From contig NZ_CP115608.1 in the NCBI RefSeq assembly GCF_027797465.1, positions 124,001 through 188,000 of the forward strand: a stretch of DNA of 64,000 nucleotides, given 5' to 3'. Positions 26,563 to 35,858 of the stretch are shown here, in pieces (position 1 is the first letter of the stretch; each line of letters starts with the position of its first letter). Position numbers and translations under genes: made by a program. The notes under the pieces were generated by a model. That model ran no database searches. It was given only the letters and a program-made list of their open reading frames with translations, and was not told the origin of the DNA. The stretch is from Campylobacter sp. CN_NE2 (GTDB taxonomy: Bacteria > Campylobacterota > Campylobacteria > Campylobacterales > Campylobacteraceae).

Positions 26563-27654
26563 ATGCAAAGCTTAAAAATTGGCAAATACGAGATTAAATA
26601 TCCGATATTTCAAGGTGGAATGGGTCTTGGTATTAGCTGGGATAAATTAGCAGGAAGCGTTAGCTTAAATGGTTGTCTTGGCATCGTAAGCTCCGTTGGA
26701 ACGGGATATTATGAAAATAGGGCACATATCACAAAAGAGATAAATTCTAAACCTTTTGGAAGCGATAATTTCTACTCAAAAGCAGGTCTAACAGCAGTTA
26801 TCGAAAATGCTAGAAAAATTTGTGGCGATTTGCCGCTTGGCGTAAATATTATGTATGCGGCGAGTGATTATGCAAGAGTTGTCAAAGATGCTTGTGAAGC
26901 AGGGATTAACATTATCGTAAGTGGTGCCGGGCTTCCTACAAATTTGCCCGAATTTACGGCAAATTTTAAAGATGTCGCACTTGTGCCGATAGTTTCATCG
27001 GCAAAAGCGTTAAAAATCATCTGCAAACGCTGGACGCAAAGATACGATCGTTTGCCTGATGCCGTTGTTTTAGAAGGACCACTAAGCGGCGGTCATCAAG
27101 GATTTACTTACGAGCAATGCACAGACCCAGAGTATCAACTAGAAAAACTAATTCCGCAAGTAAAAGAAGAAATCAAAGCGTGGGGCGATTTTCCGTTAAT
27201 CGCAGCTGGCGGAATTTGGGATAAAGATGACATAGATAGAGCCATGAATTTGGGCGCTGACGGCGTTCAAATGGGAACCAGATTTATCGGCACTTTTGAG
27301 TGCGACGCAGCTGATGGTTTTAAAGAAGTTATTTTAAATTCGACAAAAGAGACAATTGAGCTTTTAAAATCGCCCGTTGGTTACCCAGCTCGTGGAATTA
27401 GAACAAATTTGATAAATTTGGTTGCTAAAAAAGAAGGACCAAAAATTCAGTGCGTTAGCAACTGTGTAAGTCCGTGCGAACGGGGCAAGGGCGCAAAAGA
27501 AGTAGGGTATTGTATTGCCGATCGCCTAGCCGATGCGTATCACGGTGTCAAAGAAACGGGGTTGTTTTTCACAGGCGCAAACGGCTACAAGCTAAAAGAG
27601 ATAATTTCCGTTAAGGATTTGATTAAAAAATTGGTAAATGGCGAAAATAGTTAA
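26563..27654 (+). CDS. Nitronate monooxygenase / 2-nitropropane dioxygenase-family flavoprotein
   Basis: A 363-residue FMN TIM-barrel protein. Motifs: PIFQGGMGLGIS at the N-terminus, GAGLPTNLPEF, EGPLSGGHQGF with the family His, and IAAGGIWDKDDIDRAMNLGADGVQMGTRF, the phosphate-binding end. A Cys cluster lies near the C-terminus (QCVSNCVSPCERGKG). Members oxidise alkyl nitronates or act in fatty-acid metabolism (FabK-like); the substrate is uncertain. Position between tyrS and amiA is conserved in Campylobacter. It overlaps amiA by 17 bases. Confidence 0.82.
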   Translation: MQSLKIGKYEIKYPIFQGGMGLGISWDKLAGSVSLNGCLGIVSSVGTGYYENRAHITKEINSKPFGSDNFYSKAGLTAVIENARKICGDLPLGVNIMYAASDYARVVKDACEAGINIIVSGAGLPTNLPEFTANFKDVALVPIVSSAKALKIICKRWTQRYDRLPDAVVLEGPLSGGHQGFTYEQCTDPEYQLEKLIPQVKEEIKAWGDFPLIAAGGIWDKDDIDRAMNLGADGVQMGTRFIGTFECDAADGFKEVILNSTKETIELLKSPVGYPARGIRTNLINLVAKKEGPKIQCVSNCVSPCERGKGAKEVGYCIADRLADAYHGVKETGLFFTGANGYKLKEIISVKDLIKKLVNGENS

Positions 27655-29269
27655 ATTTTTACTCATTTTTTTATGTGCGATTTGTTTGCACGCCGGTGAA
27701 TATGATGAATTTTTTACCAAATTCGACAAAACATTTAAGAGTGCGAATTTACAAGAACAACAAAATTTGCACAATGAATTAAAAAATGTCTATCTTCGCA
27801 CTTCGACAAGTTCTCAAAAAGAGTATCGCATAGATGCGCTAAAAAGGCTGATTTTTAGTTCAAAAGCGCTTGATTATAATGCAAATAGTTATGAAAGCGA
27901 GCTAAAAAGGCTCGGCGGGGAGTATGATTATCCTGCGAATTTAACCCTTACAAAAAAGGAAAATAGCACTAAAAATTCGCAAAATTCACAAAATGTTGCA
28001 TCAAATCCACCAAAGAATTCTAGTAATGAGCTAGAAAAGTTAAAGCCACAAAATTCAAATTCGAATTCGCAAAATTCGCAACCAACGATAGTAAATTCGC
28101 AAAATCCAAAAGAGATAAAGACAGCCAAAAAACTAGATCCAAAAACAGCAAAACTATCGCTAAATTCGGCACAAGTATCTCAAAATGAGCTAATGCTTGA
28201 ATTTAACAGAGAAATTTCGCCAAAAGAATTTAAAAATTTTGTTTTGCAAAACAGCGAACGCTATCGCTTTGTGATTGATTTTGACGGGGTGCAAAACTCC
28301 AAAAATAAGCTTTTTAATGGAATTTTGGTTGATGAAATTAGGATTGCGCAAAGAGATTTAAAAAGTGTTCGAATAGTTTTAAGCTCAATAGAAAAATTTA
28401 GTGCAAATTTAGGTTTTGATAAAAATATTTTAACCATTAAAGTCGTTCAAGACACTCAAAAAATCGCAAATTATGATAAAAAAACCGACAAAGCGAATTC
28501 GCAAAATGAGAGCAAAAAAACAGCTTCTACTCCTGCGCCGATTTCAAGGACTCCGAGTTCGGCAACCACGACAAGCACAAAGTATAACTCCACAAAAGGT
28601 AAAATTATCGTAATTGATCCCGGTCACGGCGGCAAAGATCCGGGCGCTCTTGGCAACGGATTAAAAGAAAAAACGATTGTTTTAAATACGGCAAAAAAGC
28701 TTGGCGAGTTGCTTAAAAAACGAGGATATAAGGTGCATTATACGAGATCAAACGACATATTTATAAATTTAAAATCTCGCACGGCATTTGCAAATAAGAA
28801 AAATGCCGATATGTTTATTTCTATTCATACAAACGCTGCTCCAAATAAAAAACAAGCACCGAATTTCAGCGGTGTAGAAACATTTTTTCTAAGTCCTGCT
28901 AGAAGCGAGCGTTCGAAAAATGCCGCCGCTCTTGAAAATAAGGGCGATTTAGAAGATATGAACGAATTTTCGCAAGAGACATTTTTAAATTTTTTAAATC
29001 GCGAAAAAATCATTGCCTCAAACAAACTTGCTATCGATATTCAAGGCTATATTCTTAACTCTGTGCAAAAATTCAAGTCCAAAGACGGTGGTGTTAGAGA
29101 AGCGCCGTTTTGGGTTTTAGTGGGTGCGACAATGCCTGCTGTTTTAATCGAGCTTGGATATATAAGTCACCCTGATGAAGGCAAACTGCTAGGCAAAAAT
29201 GAGTATCAAAACGCACTTGCAAACGGCATCGCAAACGGCGTAGATGCGTATTTTTATAAAAATAAATAG
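27638..29269 (+). CDS. amiA: N-acetylmuramoyl-L-alanine amidase with AMIN domain
   Basis: A 543-residue periplasmic amidase. A signal peptide covers ~1-18 (cleavage near LHAGE). A low-complexity linker rich in Asn, Ser and Gln (~107-160, repeats of NSQN) is followed by an AMIN targeting domain (~165-275). The Amidase_3 domain is at ~325-543 with zinc motifs IDPGHGGKDPGA and SIHTNAAP, and the late catalytic Glu in LIELGYISHP. It cleaves the amide between MurNAc and the stem peptide during septum splitting. The degenerate LytM protein at 20150 is its probable activator. Confidence 0.92.
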   Translation: MAKIVKFLLIFLCAICLHAGEYDEFFTKFDKTFKSANLQEQQNLHNELKNVYLRTSTSSQKEYRIDALKRLIFSSKALDYNANSYESELKRLGGEYDYPANLTLTKKENSTKNSQNSQNVASNPPKNSSNELEKLKPQNSNSNSQNSQPTIVNSQNPKEIKTAKKLDPKTAKLSLNSAQVSQNELMLEFNREISPKEFKNFVLQNSERYRFVIDFDGVQNSKNKLFNGILVDEIRIAQRDLKSVRIVLSSIEKFSANLGFDKNILTIKVVQDTQKIANYDKKTDKANSQNESKKTASTPAPISRTPSSATTTSTKYNSTKGKIIVIDPGHGGKDPGALGNGLKEKTIVLNTAKKLGELLKKRGYKVHYTRSNDIFINLKSRTAFANKKNADMFISIHTNAAPNKKQAPNFSGVETFFLSPARSERSKNAAALENKGDLEDMNEFSQETFLNFLNREKIIASNKLAIDIQGYILNSVQKFKSKDGGVREAPFWVLVGATMPAVLIELGYISHPDEGKLLGKNEYQNALANGIANGVDAYFYKNK

Positions 29270-29271
29270 AT

Positions 29272-31158
29272 ATGATTTACAAAAACAACACACTTTATAG
29301 CGAGAAATTTGACGATTTTTATTTCAACTCTGATAGCCCCGTTGGCGAGAGCGAGTTTGTTTTTGCTAGTGTTTTAAATGAAATTTGGGATAGCAAGAGC
29401 GAATTTATCGTAGCTGAAACAGGCTTTGGCATAGGACGAAATTTTTTAACGCTTTGCAAAAAATTTGCAAAAAGTGGTAAAAAACTGCACTTTGTCAGTA
29501 TCGAAAAGTATCCTTTTTCAAAATCAGAACTCAAAGAAATTTATGCTAAATTTGGCGAATTTAACGGACTTTGGCAAAGGTTAGTTAAAAAATATCCAAA
29601 AAATTTAATCCACGGCATTAACCGAATAAATTTTAGCAAAAATATTATTTTGGATTTGTGTGTCGGCGATGTTAGCGAGATTTTGGGTGAGCTTGAATTT
29701 GACGCTGATGTGTGGTTCTTAGACGGCTTTTCGCCTAGTAAAAACCAAGAAATGTGGAGCGATGAGATTATCCTTAAAATCGCAAATTTAAGCAAAATAG
29801 GCACAAAAATCGCAACTTATACAAGTGCTAGAAATGTTGCAAATTCGCTTGAAAAAAATGGTTTTGAAGTAGAGAAGGTGCAGGGTTTTGGCAAAAAACG
29901 CGAAATGATACGAGCCAAAAAAATCAAAAATAATGAATTTATAAAAAATAGCCATTTTTCTCGCCCTAAAATTTCGATAAATTTGCCAAAAAAAACAAGC
30001 GTTTTGATTGTGGGAGCGGGGATTGCAGGGCTTGTGGTGGCAACAAAACTAAAAAAGCTTGGATTTCGCGTTAAAATCGCAGAAAAGCAGGGCGAAGTCG
30101 CCACAAACGGAAGTAGTAATTTTTGCGGTGTGGCTGAACCACTTATCACGCAAAACGGCGTGAAACTAGGTGAAATGCATATTTGTGCGTTTTTACAGGC
30201 TTATAAATTTTATAAAAAATTTGCCCCAAAAAAGCTAATAAAATTTAACGGCGTGAAAGAATTTGCTTATGATGGCGAGCTAAAAGAGCGTTACAAAAAT
30301 GCCAAAAGCGAGATTTTTAAATTTTGCCAAAAAAGCGCCAAAAACGAGCCTTATGACTATATTTTTATCAAAAACGGAGCACTGGCAAGACCAAAGAAAA
30401 TTTGCAAATTTTTATCAACAAAATTTGAGATTTTATTTTCGCACGAATTTATAAATTTTACAAGAAAAAACGAAAAATACGAAGTAAAATTTTCTACGCC
30501 AAAAGGCGAAAAAATCGACTTTTGCGACATTTTGATTTTTGCTTGTGGTAGCCATAGCGAAGAACTTTTTGGCAAAGGGCAAAATCCAAAAACAAATCTT
30601 AATAAATTCGTGCAAATTAGCTCTGTGCGTGGCCAGACCACGCTTTTAAAGCCGTGCGTGAAAACAAAAATTCCGCTTTCGGCGCGTGGCTATATATGCC
30701 CTGCGATTAAAAATCGCCAACTCATCGGTGCAACTTACGATAGGCTTTTATACCACGATGGTCCTCGCAAAGAAGATGATTTGCGAAATTTAGAAAGTGT
30801 TAGCGAATTTTTTGGCAAAAAACCAAAAATCATCGCTTCAAATGTCGGCTATCGCTCATATAGTGGCGATAGATTTCCGCTAGTCGGGGCTTTTGTAAGC
30901 GAAAATGAATTTATAAGGGATTTTAAAAGTTTGCCTTGGACGAAAAATAAGCCTTCAAATTTACGCCCAAAATATCTGCCAAATTTATATATCACAACGG
31001 CGCATGGTTCGCGTGGGCTAACGACGGCAATTTTAGGGGCTGAACTTTTGTGTGATTATATTTTAAATCGTCCGCTTTGCGTGGTAAAAAGCGTGGCAAA
31101 TGAGCTAAATCCAAATAGATTTTTGATACGAAAACTCAAAAAAGGGCTAGTAAAATGA
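29272..31158 (+). CDS. mnmC: Bifunctional tRNA mnm5s2U34 biosynthesis enzyme MnmC
   Basis: A 628-residue fusion of two activities that finish the wobble modification mnm5s2U. The N-terminal SAM-dependent methyltransferase (~1-220) contains VAETGFGIGRNFL and WFLDGFSPSKNQEMW. The C-terminal FAD oxidoreductase (~240-620) opens with the nucleotide-binding VLIVGAGIAGLVVATKL and ends with TTAHGSRGLTTAILGAEL. It starts two bases after the amiA stop. Order amiA-mnmC matches C. jejuni; synteny ends after this gene. Confidence 0.92.
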   Translation: MIYKNNTLYSEKFDDFYFNSDSPVGESEFVFASVLNEIWDSKSEFIVAETGFGIGRNFLTLCKKFAKSGKKLHFVSIEKYPFSKSELKEIYAKFGEFNGLWQRLVKKYPKNLIHGINRINFSKNIILDLCVGDVSEILGELEFDADVWFLDGFSPSKNQEMWSDEIILKIANLSKIGTKIATYTSARNVANSLEKNGFEVEKVQGFGKKREMIRAKKIKNNEFIKNSHFSRPKISINLPKKTSVLIVGAGIAGLVVATKLKKLGFRVKIAEKQGEVATNGSSNFCGVAEPLITQNGVKLGEMHICAFLQAYKFYKKFAPKKLIKFNGVKEFAYDGELKERYKNAKSEIFKFCQKSAKNEPYDYIFIKNGALARPKKICKFLSTKFEILFSHEFINFTRKNEKYEVKFSTPKGEKIDFCDILIFACGSHSEELFGKGQNPKTNLNKFVQISSVRGQTTLLKPCVKTKIPLSARGYICPAIKNRQLIGATYDRLLYHDGPRKEDDLRNLESVSEFFGKKPKIIASNVGYRSYSGDRFPLVGAFVSENEFIRDFKSLPWTKNKPSNLRPKYLPNLYITTAHGSRGLTTAILGAELLCDYILNRPLCVVKSVANELNPNRFLIRKLKKGLVK

Positions 31159-31562
31159 AAAAGATTATCCTTTGGCTGTTGGTGATTTTTGCCATTTTTG
31201 GTTTTGCTTTGTTGATTTTGGCAAATGTAAATCCAAATTTATTTCGCGAAATTAAGCTTTTAATCGGACTTATAACGACGGCGATTTTTGTTATTTTGAT
31301 TGTGATTTTGGCGATTTTTGAGAAAAAAGTTGCCAGATTTCCGTTTTTAAGTGCCGTTTTTGTGGCTTTGATTGCAGGATTGATTGACGGAATTTTGCTT
31401 TTTAAAAATCGCTATTATATCGGGCTTAGCGCGATTTTGTTTGTTGCTTTTGTCATTTATTTGCAAATTAAACATAAAAAATTTACAAACGATAGCGATG
31501 ACGATACTGTGCCGAATTTTAAAGATGAAAATTTAGAGCAAAAAGGCGAAGAAAATGGTTAA
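31155..31562 (+). CDS. Small integral membrane protein
   Basis: A 135-residue protein with four hydrophobic segments (about 4-26, 36-56, 61-81, 87-105) and a charged acidic tail. No family is recognised. Overlaps mnmC and the next membrane gene by four to eight bases, so it is part of the same operon. Confidence 0.55.
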   Translation: MKKIILWLLVIFAIFGFALLILANVNPNLFREIKLLIGLITTAIFVILIVILAIFEKKVARFPFLSAVFVALIAGLIDGILLFKNRYYIGLSAILFVAFVIYLQIKHKKFTNDSDDDTVPNFKDENLEQKGEENG

Positions 31563-31989
31563 GGTTTTTAAATTTCGCCCCAAAAAAGAGCCAAAAAATT
31601 TACAAAACGAGCAAAATTTGCAAGATGAAAATTTTAACAATATCTCAAATTCGCAAAATTCGGGCGGAATTTTTAAATTTATTACCATTTTTTGGATTGT
31701 TTGTTTAGTTTTAAATTTGCTAAATTTGACAAACGAACTTAAATTTCAAAGCCAAATTTCTGCCGTTTTGTGGTTTTTATTTTCATTTATTTTAATAATT
31801 TTAATTTATAAATTTGCATTTTTTGGTGCAAATTTGGCAAGATTTCTTATGGTTTTCATCGCATTTTGTGGTGGATTTTTCGCAAGTGCATTGTATTTTG
31901 GCACTATCGCCGAAAACGCCTTTGAGTTTGGGGGAGTGTGTGCGTTGATGGCTCTATTTTTCTCATTTGGCTTTGCGGTTATAGTTTGA
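31555..31989 (+). CDS. Small integral membrane protein
   Basis: A 144-residue protein with a charged, Asn/Gln-rich cytoplasmic N-terminus (~1-38, including an NSQN-type stretch) and four hydrophobic segments. It overlaps the preceding membrane gene by eight bases; the pair may form a complex. No family is recognised. An AGCCTA-family repeat starts 15 bases after the stop. Confidence 0.55.
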   Translation: MVKVFKFRPKKEPKNLQNEQNLQDENFNNISNSQNSGGIFKFITIFWIVCLVLNLLNLTNELKFQSQISAVLWFLFSFILIILIYKFAFFGANLARFLMVFIAFCGGFFASALYFGTIAENAFEFGGVCALMALFFSFGFAVIV

Positions 31990-32004
31990 TTTGTAATTGA
32001 ACCC

Positions 32005-32145
32005 AGCCTAGCTTTTAATTCCCCATACCAAACGGATTAAAGTGCAAATTTAGGCAATTTCTGCACTCATTACCAAACACAGGTAACTTCGTTTGAAATC
32101 GCCTAAATTTGCACTTTACTACGCCCACTCTGTCTTGAATATTTT
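32005..32145 (+). repeat. Intergenic palindromic repeat, copy 2 (AGCCTA family)
   Basis: It begins AGCCTAGCTTT, carries a perfect 18-bp inverted repeat (32038-32055 with 32101-32118, 45-base loop containing TACC-GGTA) and ends ACTACGCCCACTCTGTC TTGAAT, like copy 1 at 5835. The palindrome sequence differs completely from copy 1. It fills most of the 269-base convergent gap between the membrane gene and the Sua5-like gene; the rest is AT-rich with nothing else visible. Confidence 0.75.
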
Positions 32146-32258
32146 GTTGGTAAATTAAGGCAAATTGGCTCAATTTCTCGCAATCGCCAGTATTTAAATT
32201 TCTAAAATAATCAATCAAAACATTTACGAAGTAGATTTTTTTTAAAAATCTGTAAAAT

Positions 32259-32681
32259 TTACCTAATTTTTTTGATTTTACTTTTTGAAATTTTTAAAAT
32301 TTTTGACGGGGGGTTTTCGGTAAATTCACTATCGACGACAAAATCGGCGATTTTTTCAGCAGTTTTGAAATCAAATTTTTCCCCGTGCAGGTTTGCAGAA
32401 GTCGAATACATAAATCCAAATTCATCAAGGAATTTTGAGTGTTCGCAGTCTTTGACGACACGCACGGCAAGGGAATTTGGATACAAAATCGTAGTTTTTT
32501 TGGCTCTGCGGATTAAATTTTTATGCAAATTTGGCACTCGCACAAAATTTTTTAGCTTACTAAATTTACTTAGCGTTATTACGCACGGCGTATCTAGCGC
32601 TCTTCCTTTTGCCTTGTTAAGTTCGGTAAAATCTTTGCTTAAAAATCCCGCGGTAGTATCTGTTTGAGCTAAAAAAATCAT
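32259..32681 (-). CDS. Sua5/YciO/YrdC-family protein, short form
   Basis: A ~140-residue protein beginning MIFLAQTDTTAGFLSKD, the pattern of short Campylobacter Sua5-like proteins; this Met is preferred to an ATG 14 codons upstream (32723). It keeps the YrdC-like YSTSANLHGE motif near the C-terminal half. YrdC/Sua5 enzymes make threonylcarbamoyl-AMP for t6A37 of tRNA. The protein is shorter than typical TsaC (~190), so it may be a divergent paralogue. It follows ppa on the same strand. Confidence 0.72.
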   Translation of the reverse strand: MIFLAQTDTTAGFLSKDFTELNKAKGRALDTPCVITLSKFSKLKNFVRVPNLHKNLIRRAKKTTILYPNSLAVRVVKDCEHSKFLDEFGFMYSTSANLHGEKFDFKTAEKIADFVVDSEFTENPPSKILKISKSKIKKIR

Positions 32682-32738
32682 CTTAAAAAGCCTGAATTTT
32701 GGCGTAAATTTATCAAAATTCACGCCAAATTTGCAAAT

Positions 32739-33257
32739 TTATTTATAGTTTTTAATCGCTTTTTCTAGGATTTCTTCTGCTTTTTTCGCATCAGCATAAT
32801 CCTTAACTTTCACCCATTTACCTGGCTCCAATGCTTTGTAAGTTTCAAAGAAATTTTTGATTCTATCAAGCGTGATTTTTGGCAAATCGCTTAGAGATTT
32901 GATATTTTCATATCGTGGGTCGATTTTGCTAACCGGCACGGCTAGAAGTTTTTCATCCATTCCGCTTTCATCTTCCATAACCAAAACGCCGATTAAGCGA
33001 CATGGGATAACTGAGCCTGCTTGAAGCGGATATTCATTTAGTACCAAAATGTCGGCAGGATCGCCGTCATCTGCTAGTGTATTTGGCACGAAGCCGTAGT
33101 TTGCAGGGTAAAACATCGCCGAATACATAACGCGATCGACGCACACTGCACCGCTTTCTTTGTCGATTTCATATTTTATGTTTGAGCCGTAAGGAATTTC
33201 GATTACAGCGTTGATTTTATCAGGGTTTGAACCTGCTTTGATTTTAGAAATATCCAT
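32739..33257 (-). CDS. ppa: Inorganic pyrophosphatase
   Basis: A 172-residue soluble family I pyrophosphatase. It contains IEIPYGSNIKYEID, the metal-binding block DDGDPADILVL and KVKDYADAKKAEE. It hydrolyses PPi and pulls biosynthetic reactions forward. A ribosome-binding AAAAGGACA is upstream. Gene order aspS-adk-ppa is as in C. jejuni. Confidence 0.95.
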   Translation of the reverse strand: MDISKIKAGSNPDKINAVIEIPYGSNIKYEIDKESGAVCVDRVMYSAMFYPANYGFVPNTLADDGDPADILVLNEYPLQAGSVIPCRLIGVLVMEDESGMDEKLLAVPVSKIDPRYENIKSLSDLPKITLDRIKNFFETYKALEPGKWVKVKDYADAKKAEEILEKAIKNYK

Positions 33258-33286
33258 TTTTTGTCCTTTTTATTAAATTTGTAAAT

Positions 33287-33428
33287 TTACCACGCATTTA
33301 TAGAAAATCCCGTGAAAACTCCGCCGCCGTCGTTACTAGCACCGGCATTAACTGATTTTTTTTGCTTCGCAACCGCTGAAAAAAATCAAAACGGCAAAAA
33401 CGGCGAGAAATTTAAAAATAGTTTTCAC
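33287..33428 (-). pseudogene. Tiny lipoprotein gene broken by an apparent frameshift in an A8 tract
   Basis: On the minus strand a GTG at 33428 follows TTAGGAAA and encodes a lipoprotein signal: Lys-rich start, hydrophobic core and lipobox FFSGC (Cys at residue 20). After GCA AAA AAA the frame meets TAA at 33348, giving 26 residues. If the A8 tract (33356-33363 on the plus strand) is read as A7, the frame continues through SVNAGASNDGGGVF and ends at TAA 33287, ~46 residues. It fills the adk-ppa gap exactly. Possible explanations are phase variation, slippage, decay or a sequencing error. Confidence 0.5.
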
Positions 33429-33444
33429 AGGAATTTCCTAAATT

Positions 33445-34026
33445 CTACTCTTCGTTTGCGATTTTTTTCGCAATTATTTCGTTCATATCGGCAACAATTT
33501 CTTCGATTGTGCGTTCGCCATCGACTGAGTAAAAAATGCCCTTGTTGCCGTAAAATTCGCGGATTGCGCCGATTGGTTCGTTAAAAACTTTCATACGATT
33601 GTAAAAAACTTCTTCGTTATCATCAGCGCCCCTTGCACGACCCAAAACTCGTTCTTTTGCAGTATTTTCGCTAACGGCGACTTCGATGACTGCTGAAAGC
33701 TCGATTTCATCTTCGTCCTTTAAAACTTCATCAAATTTACTCATTTGCTCTACGCTTCTTGGGTAGCCATCAATTATAACAAAATCTTTTGGCGAATTTT
33801 TTATCGCAGAAGTTATAGCTCCCACTACGATTTCAAGTGGAACGAGATTTCCTTTTGAGATAAAGCTATCGATTTTAGCACCTAGTTCGCTTCCGCTTGC
33901 GACTTCTGCACGAAGCAAATCGCCTGTTGAATAGTGGGCGATACTTTCGTTATTTTGCGCGATTATGTTTGCGTCGGTGGTTTTACCGCTGCCCGGCGCT
34001 CCGATGATTAAAAATAGATTTTTCAT
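33445..34026 (-). CDS. adk: Adenylate kinase
   Basis: A 193-residue kinase interconverting ATP+AMP and 2 ADP. The P-loop is GAPGSGKTT (~8-16), the AMP-binding part [15 protein letters not shown], and [14 protein letters not shown] follows. The short LID marks the small-variant adenylate kinase used by epsilonproteobacteria. Its start overlaps the aspS stop by four bases. Confidence 0.94.
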   Translation of the reverse strand: MKNLFLIIGAPGSGKTTDANIIAQNNESIAHYSTGDLLRAEVASGSELGAKIDSFISKGNLVPLEIVVGAITSAIKNSPKDFVIIDGYPRSVEQMSKFDEVLKDEDEIELSAVIEVAVSENTAKERVLGRARGADDNEEVFYNRMKVFNEPIGAIREFYGNKGIFYSVDGERTIEEIVADMNEIIAKKIANEE

Positions 34027-35777
34027 TTTTTATCCTTTAAATTTATTCTTAGACCTAATTCTTGTAGCTGATCAAGGCTTACTTCGCTAGGAGCCTTTGT
34101 CATAGGGCATTGCGCTCGTTGCGTTTTAGGGAAAGCGATGACATCTCTAATGCTACTTGATTTGGTTACTAGCATCATAAGTCTATCAAAGCCGATGGCG
34201 ATACCACCGTGTGGTGGCGCACCAAAGCTAAGCGCATCAAGCAAGAAGCCAAATTTCTCTCTTTGCTCGTCTGGTTCGATTTTAAGCAGTTTGAAAACTT
34301 TTTCTTGAATATCTGCTTTGTGAATTCTAATACTTCCGCCGCCCAGCTCAACGCCGTTTAGCACGACATCATAAGCGATAGAAGTTATATCTTCGATGTC
34401 TGCTTCGTCAGGGTTATTTGGCATAGTAAATGGGTGGTGCATCGCTGAATAGCTTCCGTCGTCATTTTGCTCGAACATTGGGAAATTTACAACCCATAAA
34501 AACTCAAATTTGTTCTCATCTATCAAATTTAGCTCGTTTGCAAGGAAAATTCTAAATCGTCCCATATAATCAAGCACGATTTTTTTCTTTCCTGCGCCGA
34601 AAAACACGACATCTCCGACAGCTAAATCACAACGGCTTACAAGTTCGTTGATTTCATTTTCGGCAAAGAATTTAACCAAAGGTCCTTTTAGTCCTTCTTC
34701 TTTGACTTGGATAAATGCTAGTCCCTGAGCGCCAAATTTGCGAACAAATTCTTCAAAGCCTTGCATTTGTCGTTTGCTAAAAATTTTATCTCCGCCTTTG
34801 ACGACAAGTGCTTTTACGCGATTTTTCTTTTTATCACTACCCAAATTTGCAAACATTTCGTTGTTTGATTTTTCAAAAATATCGGCAACATCGATTAACG
34901 GCATTTCAAAACGCAAATCAGGCTTGTCGCTGCCGTAAAGCTCCATAGCTTCTTTGTATTCCATACGGCGAAACGGCGTTTTGATCTCATGACCACATGC
35001 GCTAAAAATGTCTTTAAGCACTTTTTCGCCGACATTTATAACATCTTCTTGTTCGCAAAAGCTCATCTCAACATCGATTTGAGTAAATTCAGGTTGGCGA
35101 TCTGCTCGCAAATCTTCATCTCTAAAACATTTTGCGATTTGAAAATATCTATCAAATCCTGAACACATTAAAAGCTGTTTGAAAAGCTGTGGGCTTTGCG
35201 GAAGCGCGTAAAAACTTCCCGGATAAACCCTGCTAGGAACCAAATAATCCCTTGCGCCTTCCGGTGTAGCGCGTGTTAAAATCGGAGTTTCAACTTCGAT
35301 AAAACCAAGCTCATCGAGTGCATTTCGTGCCGCAATAGCTGCTTTTGAGCGAAGTTTAAATCGCTCGTAGTTTTCGTTTGTGCGTAAATCCAAAAAGCGA
35401 TATTTTAGTTTGATTTCTTCATTTACGCTTTTATCGCCGATGACAAACGGCAACGGCTCGCTTGGATTTTCGATTGTCAAATTTTCCACGACGATTTCGA
35501 TTTCGCCTGTTTTAAGCTTTGGATTTACCAAACCTTCGCCTCTGGCTCTAACTTTACCTTTTGCTCTTAGAACAAATTCGTTTCTAGCTTCGTTTGCAAC
35601 TTCGTAAGCATTTTTGCTATCTTTTGGGTCGCAAACAAGCTGAATTAGACCTGTTTTATCTCTTAAATCTATAAAAACAACACCGCCGTGATCGCGATAA
35701 GAATTTACCCAACCACAAACGCTAACTTCCTTTCCGATGTCGTTTTTACCTAAATCAGTGCAATAATGACTTCGCAA
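34023..35777 (-). CDS. aspS: Aspartyl-tRNA synthetase (probably non-discriminating Asp/Asn)
   Basis: A 584-residue class II synthetase with an N-terminal OB anticodon-binding domain (~1-110), the catalytic core with [18 protein letters not shown] (motif 2) and GFDRLMMLV (motif 3), and a bacterial GAD insertion. Campylobacters usually lack AsnRS and use the GatCAB route, so a non-discriminating enzyme is expected; that is family knowledge, not seen here. TTG start with AAGGAG in front. Confidence 0.93.
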   Translation of the reverse strand: MRSHYCTDLGKNDIGKEVSVCGWVNSYRDHGGVVFIDLRDKTGLIQLVCDPKDSKNAYEVANEARNEFVLRAKGKVRARGEGLVNPKLKTGEIEIVVENLTIENPSEPLPFVIGDKSVNEEIKLKYRFLDLRTNENYERFKLRSKAAIAARNALDELGFIEVETPILTRATPEGARDYLVPSRVYPGSFYALPQSPQLFKQLLMCSGFDRYFQIAKCFRDEDLRADRQPEFTQIDVEMSFCEQEDVINVGEKVLKDIFSACGHEIKTPFRRMEYKEAMELYGSDKPDLRFEMPLIDVADIFEKSNNEMFANLGSDKKKNRVKALVVKGGDKIFSKRQMQGFEEFVRKFGAQGLAFIQVKEEGLKGPLVKFFAENEINELVSRCDLAVGDVVFFGAGKKKIVLDYMGRFRIFLANELNLIDENKFEFLWVVNFPMFEQNDDGSYSAMHHPFTMPNNPDEADIEDITSIAYDVVLNGVELGGGSIRIHKADIQEKVFKLLKIEPDEQREKFGFLLDALSFGAPPHGGIAIGFDRLMMLVTKSSSIRDVIAFPKTQRAQCPMTKAPSEVSLDQLQELGLRINLKDKK

Positions 35778-35858
35778 ATTTTCTCCTTAAAAAATATAAA
35801 ACTTGATATTATATTTAAATTTTGCTTTTACAAAGCTAATTTTTTATAAAATACCAAA

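Noticed and set aside
32308-32313. A G6 run inside the Sua5-like gene as a phase-variation tract
   Set aside because: Six bases is too short compared with the usual long poly-G tracts of Campylobacter, and the frame is intact across it.
33312-33584. A 90-residue plus-strand open frame over the adk end and the adk-ppa gap
   Set aside because: It is antisense to adk and to the small lipoprotein, is rich in Arg and Ser as antisense frames often are, and lacks a ribosome-binding site.
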